From NCBI GenBank assembly GCA_011525365.1, contig WTGQ01000002.1, forward strand, positions 3,119,948 to 3,183,947: a stretch of DNA of 64,000 nucleotides, read 5' to 3'. The translations under genes were made by a program, and so were the position numbers. The DNA is from Acidobacteriota bacterium (GTDB taxonomy: Bacteria > Acidobacteriota > Thermoanaerobaculia > Multivoradales > Multivoraceae). This document shows positions 32,435 through 40,555 of this stretch, one piece after another (positions within the stretch are counted from its first letter, which is position 1; every line of letters begins with the position of its first letter). The notes under the pieces are model-generated. The model was not told the DNA's origin, made no database searches, and saw nothing but the letters and a program-made list of their open reading frames with translations.

Positions 32435-35400
32435 ACCGCGTTCCGCTCCTCGCGCTCCTGGCGGTGGCTATCGCTGCCGGCCCGGCGGTCGCCCAGAACG
32501 TCGCCGACGAAGAACCGAACCTCGGCGGCGAGCCCCGGTACGAAGCCCGGGATCCGGCATACGCGCTGGAACACTTGCACCCCGCCGAGGGGTACGAGGT
32601 CTCGCTGTTCGCGTCCGAGCAGGACTTCCCGATCGGGAATCCGGTGGCGCTGGCGTTCGACTCCCGCGGCCGGCTCTGGGTGGCGACCATGCCCTCCTAC
32701 CCCCAGCGACTCCCGGACGAGGAACCCGACGACAAGATCGTGATCCTCGAGGACCGCGACGGCGACGGCCGCGCCGACCACCACACCGTCTTCGCCCGCG
32801 GCCTGCACGTGCCGACCGGCTTCGAACTGGGTGACGGCGGCGTGTACGTGGCCCAGCAGCCGAACCTGATGTTCATCGAGGACACCGACGGCGACGACGT
32901 GGCCGACCGCTACGAGGTCATCCTCCATGGCTTCGGCACCGAGGACAGCCACCACTCGATCTCCGCCTTCACCTGGGGACCCGGCGGAGCGCTCTACTTC
33001 CAGGAGGGGGTGTTCCACCACAGCCAGGTCGAGACGCCGTACGGACCGGTGCGGCTGGTCGACGCCGGGGTCTTCCGCTACAAGCCGCGGCGGTTCCACC
33101 TGGAAGTGTTCGTCTCCTACCCCTTCGCCAATCCCTGGGGCCACGTCTTCGACCGCTGGGGACAGAACTTCATCGCCGACGCCTCGGGCGGATCGAACTA
33201 CTTCGGCGCCGCGATCACCGGCAACGCGCCCTACCCGACGAAGCGGCGGCGGATGAAGGTGTTCACCTCGATCGTCCGGCCGACGTCCGGCTGCGAGATC
33301 GTCAGCTCAAGGCACTTCCCGGACGAGGCGCAGGGCAACTTCCTGATCAACAACACGATCGGCTTCCAGGGCATCAAGCAGCACCGGGTGATCGAGGAGG
33401 ACTCCGGCTTCACATCCGAGGAGGTCGAGCCCCTCCTCTACTCGACCGACATCAACTTCCGGCCGGTCGACCTGCAGTTCGGGCCGGACGGCTCGCTGTA
33501 CGTCGTCGACTGGTTCAACCCGCTGATCGGCCACATGCAGTACTCGCTGCGGGACGAGCGCCGTGACCACGATCACGGCCGGATCTGGCGCGTGCGGCAC
33601 GGCTCGCGGCCGCTGCTCGAGCCGCCCGAGATCGCGGCCGCCTCGACGCCGGCGCTCGTCCGGCTACTCGAGAGCTACGAGGACCGCACCCGCTACCGCG
33701 TCCGCCGCGAACTCCGGGAACGCCCGCGCGACGAGGTGCTGGCCGCGGTCGAGGCGTGGCTGGACGACGTCGACGCCCGCGAACTGGATACCGGCGACGA
33801 CGCGAACGTCTCCGATCTGGAACACCACCGCCTGGAAGCGCTGTGGCTCTACCAGAACCTGAACGTCGTCGAACCTGCGCTGCTCGGCCGCATGCTCGAC
33901 TCGCCCGAACCGCGGGCGCGCGCGGCGGCGACCCGGGTCGCCCGCTTCTGGCGGCGCGAACTGGACGATCCCCTGGCCATCCTGGCCGCCCGCACCGAGG
34001 ATTCCTTCCCGCGGACCCGCCTGGAAGCGCTGCTCGGTCTGAGCTACCTGGAATCGGAGCCGGCGGCTCTGGCCGCCCTCAGAACGCTGGACCAGCAGAG
34101 CGACTACTACCTCGACTACGTCCTCGGCGAGACCGTCGACACTCTGGAGGACTTCTGGCTCCCGGCGCTCGAGTCGGACCGCGAACCGCCGCTGCTCGAC
34201 GCCCTGGCTCCGCCTTTGGCCACCTACCTGCTGAGCCGCCTGTCGACCCGGAAGCTCGAGCGACTGCCCACCCACCCGCTCACCGACCGCGCCGTGCTCC
34301 GTCGTGCCGACGCCGGCGTCGAGCGCCAGCGCCAGGCCCTCACCAGCCTGACCAGCGGCGAGCGGGGCGGCCGTTCGGTCCGGGAAACGCCGGCCATGCT
34401 CCTGGCCGGGGAACTGGCGGAGCTGGATCAGGCCGAGTCCGCCGACCCGGAGCGCTTCGACCGCATCGCCCTGCACCTGATGGAGCAGGACGCGCCTTCC
34501 CTGCTCGCCGCCCGCGACGAGTTCGAAGCGCTGGCCGGGAACGGCGCCCGGCAGGGCACGCGAAGCGCCGCCATCGCCGCCCTCATCGTCGCCACCGGCG
34601 ATCCGTCGCCGGCCAATGTGCTGCCTCGCCGGCGCACCGACGACCGATTGATCGACTGGCTGCGCGCCGTGGACTCCCTGCCGCCGGCGCTCCGGGGGGA
34701 TGCCTACCCTGCCGTCTCTTCCCTGTTCGACGAACGCCGCGGGCGCGACCCCAGCGTCCTCGACGCGGCGGTGCGGACGCTCGCCGGCATCACCCGGGAC
34801 GCCGGACGCAGTTTCCGGAGACTGGCGGATCTCGTCTCCGATCCCGACATCGGCCTGGCGACGCTGGAAGGCCTCGGGCAACTCACCGCCGAAGTTCCCG
34901 ACGCCTGGCCCGCCGGCGGCGGCGAGGACGCGCTGATCGAACCGGTCCTGGCCGCGCTCCGCGACGCGCCGCCGCGCGAACTGACCTCGCCGCGTTACCG
35001 GCGCATCCACGACCTGGGCCTGCGCATCGCCGACCGGCGGATCGACCGCAGCGGCGGCGAGCGCGGCGCCGACCTCCGCGAAGAGATCGTCAACCTGGGC
35101 GCCGCGATCGTCACCCTGCGCCCCGTGCCCCACCAGATGCTCTTCGACCTCGAGGAGTTCACGGTCCGGGCCGGCGGACCGGTCGAGATCACCTTCGAGA
35201 ACATCGACGTGATGCCCCACAACGTCGTCGTCACCAGGCCCGGGGCGCTCGAAGAGGTCGGCCGCGCCGCCGACGCGGAGGCCGAACGCAACCCGGCCGG
35301 GGCCGAGGCGTCCGGCTACGTCCCGAAGACGCCCCTGGTCCTGTTCCGGACCGGCCTCGTCCAGCCGGGCGAAACGGAGGTCATGAGCTTCAACGCCCCG

Positions 35401-36045
35401 AGGGAACCGGGCCTCTATCCCTTCGTCTGCACCTTCCCGGGGCACTGGATCCTGATGAAGGGCACGATGCGGGTGGTCGAGCGGCTCGACGGCGCGGCGA
35501 TCACCCGCTACGCCGCCCCCCGGCTCGCCCCGGACGTTCCCCAGCGCGCCTTCGTCGCCGACTGGAAGTACGAGATGCTGGAGACCGACGTCGCTCCGCT
35601 GGAAGCCGCCCCGCCCGCAAGCGACGAGGAACTCGAGCGCGGCCGGCGGCTCTTCCTCGAGGCCGGCTGCGCCACCTGCCACCAACTCGGCGGCGCCGGC
35701 GGCGAGGTCGGCCCGGCCCTCGACGACGTGCGCGAGCGCCTCGGAGCGCTGGACACCCTACGCCACATCCTGGAGCCCTCGGACGAGGTGGCCGAGGACT
35801 ACCTCACGACCCTGGTCGAGACCCTCGACGGCCGCTTCTACTCCGGTCTGCTGGTCGAATCGAACGACGAAGCCGTGCGCATCCGCTCGAACCCGCTCGA
35901 CCCGAACCATGTCGAGACGATTCCCCGCGAGGAGATCGAGAGTCTCGACGAGTCCTCCCTCTCGCCCATGCCGAGCGGCCTGCTCAGCACCCTCCAGCCC
36001 TCCGAGGTCCAGGACCTGATCCGCTACGTGCTCCACGCGCCGTGA
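32431..36045 (+). CDS. PVC-type propeller fused to azurin-like cupredoxin and cytochrome c domain
   Basis: A 1204-residue exported fusion protein. Signal peptide at 1-22. Residues about 45-400 form a PVC-type membrane-bound-dehydrogenase propeller (GRLWVATMPSYPQ, DGDGRAD repeats, DLQFGPDGSLYVVDWF). Residues about 400-850 are helical repeats of HEAT type. Residues about 900-1020 form a cupredoxin whose ligands match azurin: H930 (MPHNVVV), C1000, H1005 and M1009 in CTFPGHWILMKG. Residues about 1060-1200 form a cytochrome c domain with C1080-A-T-C1083-H1084 and a likely distal Met in SPMPSGL. The order suggests oxidation or ligand capture in the propeller and electron transfer through copper to haem. 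It overlaps the genes on both sides by 4 bases (ATGA and GTGA). Confidence 0.9.
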   Translation: MNRVPLLALLAVAIAAGPAVAQNVADEEPNLGGEPRYEARDPAYALEHLHPAEGYEVSLFASEQDFPIGNPVALAFDSRGRLWVATMPSYPQRLPDEEPDDKIVILEDRDGDGRADHHTVFARGLHVPTGFELGDGGVYVAQQPNLMFIEDTDGDDVADRYEVILHGFGTEDSHHSISAFTWGPGGALYFQEGVFHHSQVETPYGPVRLVDAGVFRYKPRRFHLEVFVSYPFANPWGHVFDRWGQNFIADASGGSNYFGAAITGNAPYPTKRRRMKVFTSIVRPTSGCEIVSSRHFPDEAQGNFLINNTIGFQGIKQHRVIEEDSGFTSEEVEPLLYSTDINFRPVDLQFGPDGSLYVVDWFNPLIGHMQYSLRDERRDHDHGRIWRVRHGSRPLLEPPEIAAASTPALVRLLESYEDRTRYRVRRELRERPRDEVLAAVEAWLDDVDARELDTGDDANVSDLEHHRLEALWLYQNLNVVEPALLGRMLDSPEPRARAAATRVARFWRRELDDPLAILAARTEDSFPRTRLEALLGLSYLESEPAALAALRTLDQQSDYYLDYVLGETVDTLEDFWLPALESDREPPLLDALAPPLATYLLSRLSTRKLERLPTHPLTDRAVLRRADAGVERQRQALTSLTSGERGGRSVRETPAMLLAGELAELDQAESADPERFDRIALHLMEQDAPSLLAARDEFEALAGNGARQGTRSAAIAALIVATGDPSPANVLPRRRTDDRLIDWLRAVDSLPPALRGDAYPAVSSLFDERRGRDPSVLDAAVRTLAGITRDAGRSFRRLADLVSDPDIGLATLEGLGQLTAEVPDAWPAGGGEDALIEPVLAALRDAPPRELTSPRYRRIHDLGLRIADRRIDRSGGERGADLREEIVNLGAAIVTLRPVPHQMLFDLEEFTVRAGGPVEITFENIDVMPHNVVVTRPGALEEVGRAADAEAERNPAGAEASGYVPKTPLVLFRTGLVQPGETEVMSFNAPREPGLYPFVCTFPGHWILMKGTMRVVERLDGAAITRYAAPRLAPDVPQRAFVADWKYEMLETDVAPLEAAPPASDEELERGRRLFLEAGCATCHQLGGAGGEVGPALDDVRERLGALDTLRHILEPSDEVAEDYLTTLVETLDGRFYSGLLVESNDEAVRIRSNPLDPNHVETIPREEIESLDESSLSPMPSGLLSTLQPSEVQDLIRYVLHAP

Positions 36046-38588
36046 CCCCGAGGTCGCCGGCCGCCATGCTTCTCGCCGCGGCGGCGACCGTGGCGCCGGC
36101 GGCCGGACAGCACGGCGCGATCGGCGGCGAATGGCGCGAGTACGGCGGCGACGCCGGCGGCACGAAGTACGCGCCGCTCGGCCAGATCAACCCTGGCAAC
36201 GTCGGCGATCTGGCGATCCGCTGGCGTTGGGATTCGCCCGACAACGCGATCGTGGACCCCGACGCTGGTCTCGAGATCGTCGCCTTCGAGGCGACACCGC
36301 TGATGAAGGGCGGCGTCCTCTACACCAGCACGTCGTTCAGCCAGGCGGCCGCCATCGACGCCGCGACCGGCAGGCACCTCTGGGTCCACGACCCGAGGAG
36401 TTACGAGTCGGGACGCCCTCCGAACAACGGCTTCCTCCACCGTGGGCTCGCCTGGTGGACGGACGGCGAGACGGAGAGCCTGTACCTGGCCACCGGCGAC
36501 GCGCGCCTGATCGCGCTCGACCCGGCGACCGGGACGCCCCGGCGGGAGTTCGGCAACCGCGGCACCGTCGACCTTTCGGCCGGCATCCGTTCGCTCAACA
36601 ACCGCTCCGACCAGTACGGACACACCTCGCCGCCGATCGTGGTCGGCGACGTGGTCGTCGTCGGTTCCTCGGTCATGGACTGGGCGCCGCAGCCGGAGTG
36701 GCCGCCCGGCGACGTCCGCGGCTACCACGCTCGCACCGGCAGGCTGCTGTGGACCTTCCATACCGTGCCGCGCCGCGGCCAGTTCGGCTACTCGACCTGG
36801 GAGAACGGCTCCGCCGAACGGGTCGGCGGCGCCAACGTCTGGCCGCCGATGACCGCCGACCTGGAGCTCGGGTACGTCTACCTGCCGGTCAGCGCTCCGT
36901 CGAACCACTTCTACGGCGGCCACCGCCGGGGCGACAACCTGTTCGCGAACAGCATCGTCTGCCTCGACGCGCGGAACGGCCGCCGCGTCTGGCACTACCA
37001 GATCGTCCATCACGACATCTGGGACTTCGACCTCCCGGCACCGCCCAACCTGGTCGACATCACCGTCGGGGGTCGCGAGATCCCCGCGGTTGCGCAGGTC
37101 ACGAAGCAGGGCTGGGTGTTCGTGTTCGACCGGCGAAACGGCAGGCCGGTGTGGCCGATCCACGAGGTTCCGGTCCCCCAGTCGAGTGTGCCCGGCGAGC
37201 GCACCGCGCTGACCCAGCCGCGGCCGACGAAGCCGCCGCCCTTCGACCGGCTCGGAATCGCGCGGGAGGATCTGGACGACGGGGCGGAGGAAGTGCTCGC
37301 CGACCTCGACTGGGGGCCGATCTACACCCCCCTGTCAACCCGCGGCGCCGTCATCTACCCGGGTCTCGGCGGCGGCGCGAACTGGGGCGGCGCCGCTTTC
37401 GATCCCGTCCGATCGAGGCTGTACGTCCCGGTCCAGGGGGTCGTTCCCTTCTGGATCCGCCTCTACCAGACCGCCATCTCCGGCTACTACCTGTACGAAT
37501 CGGGCATCCTGTGGGCTTCGGGCAACCGCTATCTGCTGAAACCGCCCTGGGGGCACCTCACCGCCTACGACCTCGACCGCGGCGAGATCGTCTGGCAGCG
37601 GGCCAATGACGGTCTGAACGGCTACGCCGGCACCCCATCCCTGCTCGCCACCCAGGATCTGGTCTTCTACGCCAACCGGTCCCGGTCCTCGCTGACTGTC
37701 CTCGACCCCGCGAACGGCGATGTGCTCCGCACGATCCCACTGCCCGCGCCAGCCTCGGGCGGCCCGATGAGCTACACCGTGGACGGCCGCCAGTACGTCG
37801 TTGTCGCGGTCGGCGCGGGAACCTCCGACGCCGAGCTCGTTGCCCTTTCCCTGACGGGCGACCTGCCGGAGCAGCATCCCGGCACGCTGGGCTTCTCGCC
37901 GCCGTCCGTGACGGCTCAGGAGGCTGACGGTGAGATCACGTTGAGCGTCGTCCGCGCCGGCGGCAGCGACGGGGCGGTCGCCGTTTCCGTGCGAAGCGCT
38001 GGAGGCTCCGCCACGGCGGGCGCGGACTACGAACCGATTGCCCGCACACTCGCCTGGGCCCACGGCGATTCGGCGAGCCGGACATTCACGCTCCGGCTGC
38101 TCGAGGACGGCGCCGGCGAGGGGTCGGAGACGATCGAACTGGAACTCCACGACCCGCTAGGCGGCGCGGCCCTCGGCGACCGCCGCATGGTGGTCACCGT
38201 CGAGGACGAGGTGGATTCTCCGACCGAACGGATCGAGGAATGCGTCCCGGATACGACCACCCTCTGCCTCAACGACGGCCGCTTCCGGGTCCGGGCCCGC
38301 TTCGCCACCGCCGCCGGGGAGGACGGAGCCCTGGCCAGCGGCACCCACCTGACCAGGGACACCGGCTACTTCACCTTCTTCGACCCGGCCAACATCGAGA
38401 TCGTCTTGAAGGTCCTCGACGCCTGCGCGCTGAACGGCCGGTACTGGCTCTACGCCACCGGCCTCACCGACATCGAGGTCGAGCTCGAGGTCGCCGACCC
38501 GGTGACCCAGCGGCGACACGTCATTACGAGTCCGCTGGGTAAGCTGTTCCAGCCAGTCGCCGACAACCAGGCGTTCGCCTGCGAGTAG
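36042..38588 (+). CDS. PQQ-dependent dehydrogenase with Calx-beta and C-terminal accessory domains
   Basis: An 848-residue exported quinoprotein. Residues about 25-610 form the eight-bladed PQQ propeller of membrane glucose/alcohol dehydrogenases, including GANVWPPMTAD, the HHDIWDFDLPAPP motif and GTPSLLATQDLVF. Residues about 615-725 form a Calx-beta domain (SVTAQEADGEITLSV, SRTFTLRLLEDG). Residues about 733-848 form a cysteine-bearing domain (CVPDTTTLCLNDGRFRV, DTGYFTFFDP, LDACALNGRYW) that I associate with secreted acidobacterial proteins. The substrate is unknown; electrons would pass to the copper/haem protein encoded just upstream or to quinone. GTG 36042 overlaps the previous stop as GTGA; ATG 36066 is an alternative with a weaker leader. 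PQQ synthesis genes are not in the window. Confidence 0.9.
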   Translation: MTPRSPAAMLLAAAATVAPAAGQHGAIGGEWREYGGDAGGTKYAPLGQINPGNVGDLAIRWRWDSPDNAIVDPDAGLEIVAFEATPLMKGGVLYTSTSFSQAAAIDAATGRHLWVHDPRSYESGRPPNNGFLHRGLAWWTDGETESLYLATGDARLIALDPATGTPRREFGNRGTVDLSAGIRSLNNRSDQYGHTSPPIVVGDVVVVGSSVMDWAPQPEWPPGDVRGYHARTGRLLWTFHTVPRRGQFGYSTWENGSAERVGGANVWPPMTADLELGYVYLPVSAPSNHFYGGHRRGDNLFANSIVCLDARNGRRVWHYQIVHHDIWDFDLPAPPNLVDITVGGREIPAVAQVTKQGWVFVFDRRNGRPVWPIHEVPVPQSSVPGERTALTQPRPTKPPPFDRLGIAREDLDDGAEEVLADLDWGPIYTPLSTRGAVIYPGLGGGANWGGAAFDPVRSRLYVPVQGVVPFWIRLYQTAISGYYLYESGILWASGNRYLLKPPWGHLTAYDLDRGEIVWQRANDGLNGYAGTPSLLATQDLVFYANRSRSSLTVLDPANGDVLRTIPLPAPASGGPMSYTVDGRQYVVVAVGAGTSDAELVALSLTGDLPEQHPGTLGFSPPSVTAQEADGEITLSVVRAGGSDGAVAVSVRSAGGSATAGADYEPIARTLAWAHGDSASRTFTLRLLEDGAGEGSETIELELHDPLGGAALGDRRMVVTVEDEVDSPTERIEECVPDTTTLCLNDGRFRVRARFATAAGEDGALASGTHLTRDTGYFTFFDPANIEIVLKVLDACALNGRYWLYATGLTDIEVELEVADPVTQRRHVITSPLGKLFQPVADNQAFACE

Positions 38589-38598
38589 TGCCGAACGG

Positions 38599-39948
38599 CT
38601 ACGGTGGCCCCTCTGCCCGCAGGCGCTCGAAAGCCTCCATCTGTACCGCGGCCTCGTCACTGCGCCCCAGAGCCTCGAGCACCCGGGCGTAGTTGAAACG
38701 AAGAGCAGCGTTCCCGTCCAGCCCCCGTTGGAGGGCTCGCTCCATCCGTTCGGCCGCTTCGGCCGTCCGGCCGGCTTCGGCGGCGATCATGCCGAGGAGG
38801 GCCTGGGCCTCGCCGAGGCCGGGCTCGAGCGCCACCGCCCGTTCGAGCGCAGGCGCCGCCTCCTCGGCACGCCCACCCGTGTGCAGAAACATCCCCTCCA
38901 GGTAGTGGTGCTCAACCCGATTCGGCTCTAGCCTCCGCGCTTCCGCGATGCTGGCTGCCGCCTCGTCGACCCGGCCCATCGAGAACAGCACCTTGCCGCG
39001 GAGCGAGTGCACGTCCGCGGCCCGCAGTTCTTCCAAGCTCCCGTCCAGGCCAAGAAGACGTTGGAGCGCTGCCTCCAGATCGCCCGCCGCCGCCAGACCC
39101 TGCGCCTCGGACAAGCCGGCTGCCAGGTCCGCGGACGCCGCTTGCTCGATCTCGGCAGCGCGCTCCAGGGCGACTTGCAGCGACCGGTGCCGCTCGAGAG
39201 CAGCCCGAGCGGCCTCGCGGTCACCAGCCGCGGCGAGGATGCGTCCGAGGCGGTAGAACACCTCCGGCTCGTCCGGCGTGAGTTCCTCGGCGGCGCGCAG
39301 GTGCTCGATCGCCTCCGCATAGCGACCATCGGCCGACAGGATCCCGGCCGCTTCCAGACGGACCACGACCGGGTCCCCCACGCCGCCATCCAAAGCGCGC
39401 CTCAGGTAGCCCAGGGCCTCGCCGCGACGGTGCGCATGACGCGCCAGCGCCAGCCCGCGGGCGAGGTCGAGTCCTGGGCTTGCGAGATTCTCCGCAACAG
39501 CGGCGTCGACCGCCGCAATCGCCCCGTCGACGAGGCCATCCGCCAGACGAAGCAAGGCGAGTTGCTCATAGATGTCGGCACTGCCGAGCCGCCGGTCCGT
39601 GCCCTTCTCGAGCAGCCGGATCGCGTCGCCAGTACGGTCGAGGTCACGCAGCAACAACGCAGGCGCGAGATAGGCCGAAGCGACTGCGTCGCCGCTCGCT
39701 CCGGCCGGCGCAAGCTCTCGTGCACGGGAGAACACCTCGAGGGCATCACTGGTGCGTCCGAGCGTGGCAAGCGCCCGGGCCAGCGTCAACGCCGGCTCGA
39801 ACTCGGAGGGCGCCTCCTCGACAGCCGCGCGTGCTTCCGCCAGAGCCGCGACCGGATCGCCCGATGCCGGGTCGACCTGTCCTGAAGCCGTCTGACCCGG
39901 GACCAGCGCCGCTATCGCGGTCAGCAGGAGAACAGCCACGCCGGACAC
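38599..39948 (-). CDS. exported TPR-repeat protein
   Basis: A 449-residue protein with a signal peptide (about residues 1-23, AVLLLTAIAALVPGQTASG). The rest is about ten tetratricopeptide-like repeats, seen as recurring A-x-x-x-L-x-x-A-L/P motifs (for example EALGYLRRALDGG, EAIEHLRAAEELTPDEPEVFYRLG in two pieces, EAAPALERAVALEPGLGEAQ in part). TPR proteins mediate protein-protein contacts; the export implies periplasmic assembly or a scaffold. It is the last gene of the operon started by the TonB receptor, 35 bases after the thioredoxin gene. It converges with the PQQ gene, the two stops being 10 bases apart with no terminator. Confidence 0.8.
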   Translation of the reverse strand: MSGVAVLLLTAIAALVPGQTASGQVDPASGDPVAALAEARAAVEEAPSEFEPALTLARALATLGRTSDALEVFSRARELAPAGASGDAVASAYLAPALLLRDLDRTGDAIRLLEKGTDRRLGSADIYEQLALLRLADGLVDGAIAAVDAAVAENLASPGLDLARGLALARHAHRRGEALGYLRRALDGGVGDPVVVRLEAAGILSADGRYAEAIEHLRAAEELTPDEPEVFYRLGRILAAAGDREAARAALERHRSLQVALERAAEIEQAASADLAAGLSEAQGLAAAGDLEAALQRLLGLDGSLEELRAADVHSLRGKVLFSMGRVDEAAASIAEARRLEPNRVEHHYLEGMFLHTGGRAEEAAPALERAVALEPGLGEAQALLGMIAAEAGRTAEAAERMERALQRGLDGNAALRFNYARVLEALGRSDEAAVQMEAFERLRAEGPP

Positions 39949-39983
39949 GGGCGGTCAGCGTAGCAGTCCATCCGCAGTGAACG

Positions 39984-40553
39984 TCACTCCGAAGCGAAGA
40001 GAACCCTCAGCGCCGCGTCGAGTGTCGATCCACGGCCGTCGACTGCCACCAACCGGCCGCGCCGGTCGAACAGCAGGGACCGGGGCGGATACTCCACCTG
40101 GAAGCGGCGGGCCACCGGCCCGGCAGCACCTAGGCCGTCCAGGAGAACAGGCCAGGTGACGCCCTGCCGGCGCCCGAAGCTCCGCAGAACGTCACGCCCC
40201 GATCGGTCGAACGAAACGGCCAGGATCACGAGGTCTCGATCGTCGTAGCTGGCCCGCGCTCGCTCGAGATGCGGGAAGTCGGCGAGACAGGGAGCGCACC
40301 AGGTCGCCCAGAAGTCGAGCAGGACGACGCGACCCTCGAAGTCGGCCGCGGTCCAGGTTCGGCCGTCGAGGTCTCGGGCGGCCAGATCCGCCCACAAGTC
40401 GGCAAGCCGGACGCCTTGATTCCCCGGGACCTCGGCCACATCCGGGTTGGCCGAGGCGGATCTCCCATCCGGAGCGACCGCTGCCGGCGTGCACAAGGCG
40501 AGCGTCAGCATCGCCGCCAGGACCGACCCTGGAGAGGACAAGGGTCTCCGCAC
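39984..40553 (-). CDS. TlpA-like periplasmic thioredoxin
   Basis: A 189-residue redoxin of the TlpA/ResA type with an N-terminal signal sequence (about residues 8-28, SVLAAMLTLALCTPAAVA). The thioredoxin fold spans about residues 50-185, with the active site WATWCAPC, a cis-proline region near VEYPPRSLLFD and an added AVSFDRSGRDVLRSF helix typical of TlpA. It would reduce or exchange disulphides in the periplasm. The GTG at 40553 lies 2 bases after the TonB receptor stop, so the genes are coupled. The receptor's plug carries a CxxC, a plausible substrate. Confidence 0.88.
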   Translation of the reverse strand: MRRPLSSPGSVLAAMLTLALCTPAAVAPDGRSASANPDVAEVPGNQGVRLADLWADLAARDLDGRTWTAADFEGRVVLLDFWATWCAPCLADFPHLERARASYDDRDLVILAVSFDRSGRDVLRSFGRRQGVTWPVLLDGLGAAGPVARRFQVEYPPRSLLFDRRGRLVAVDGRGSTLDAALRVLFASE

Positions 40554-40555
40554 GG

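Noticed and set aside
33756..36041. Upstream extension of the PQQ dehydrogenase frame by more than 700 residues
   Set aside because: The extension lies inside the propeller-cupredoxin gene in another frame; the GTGA overlap and signal peptide set the start at 36042.
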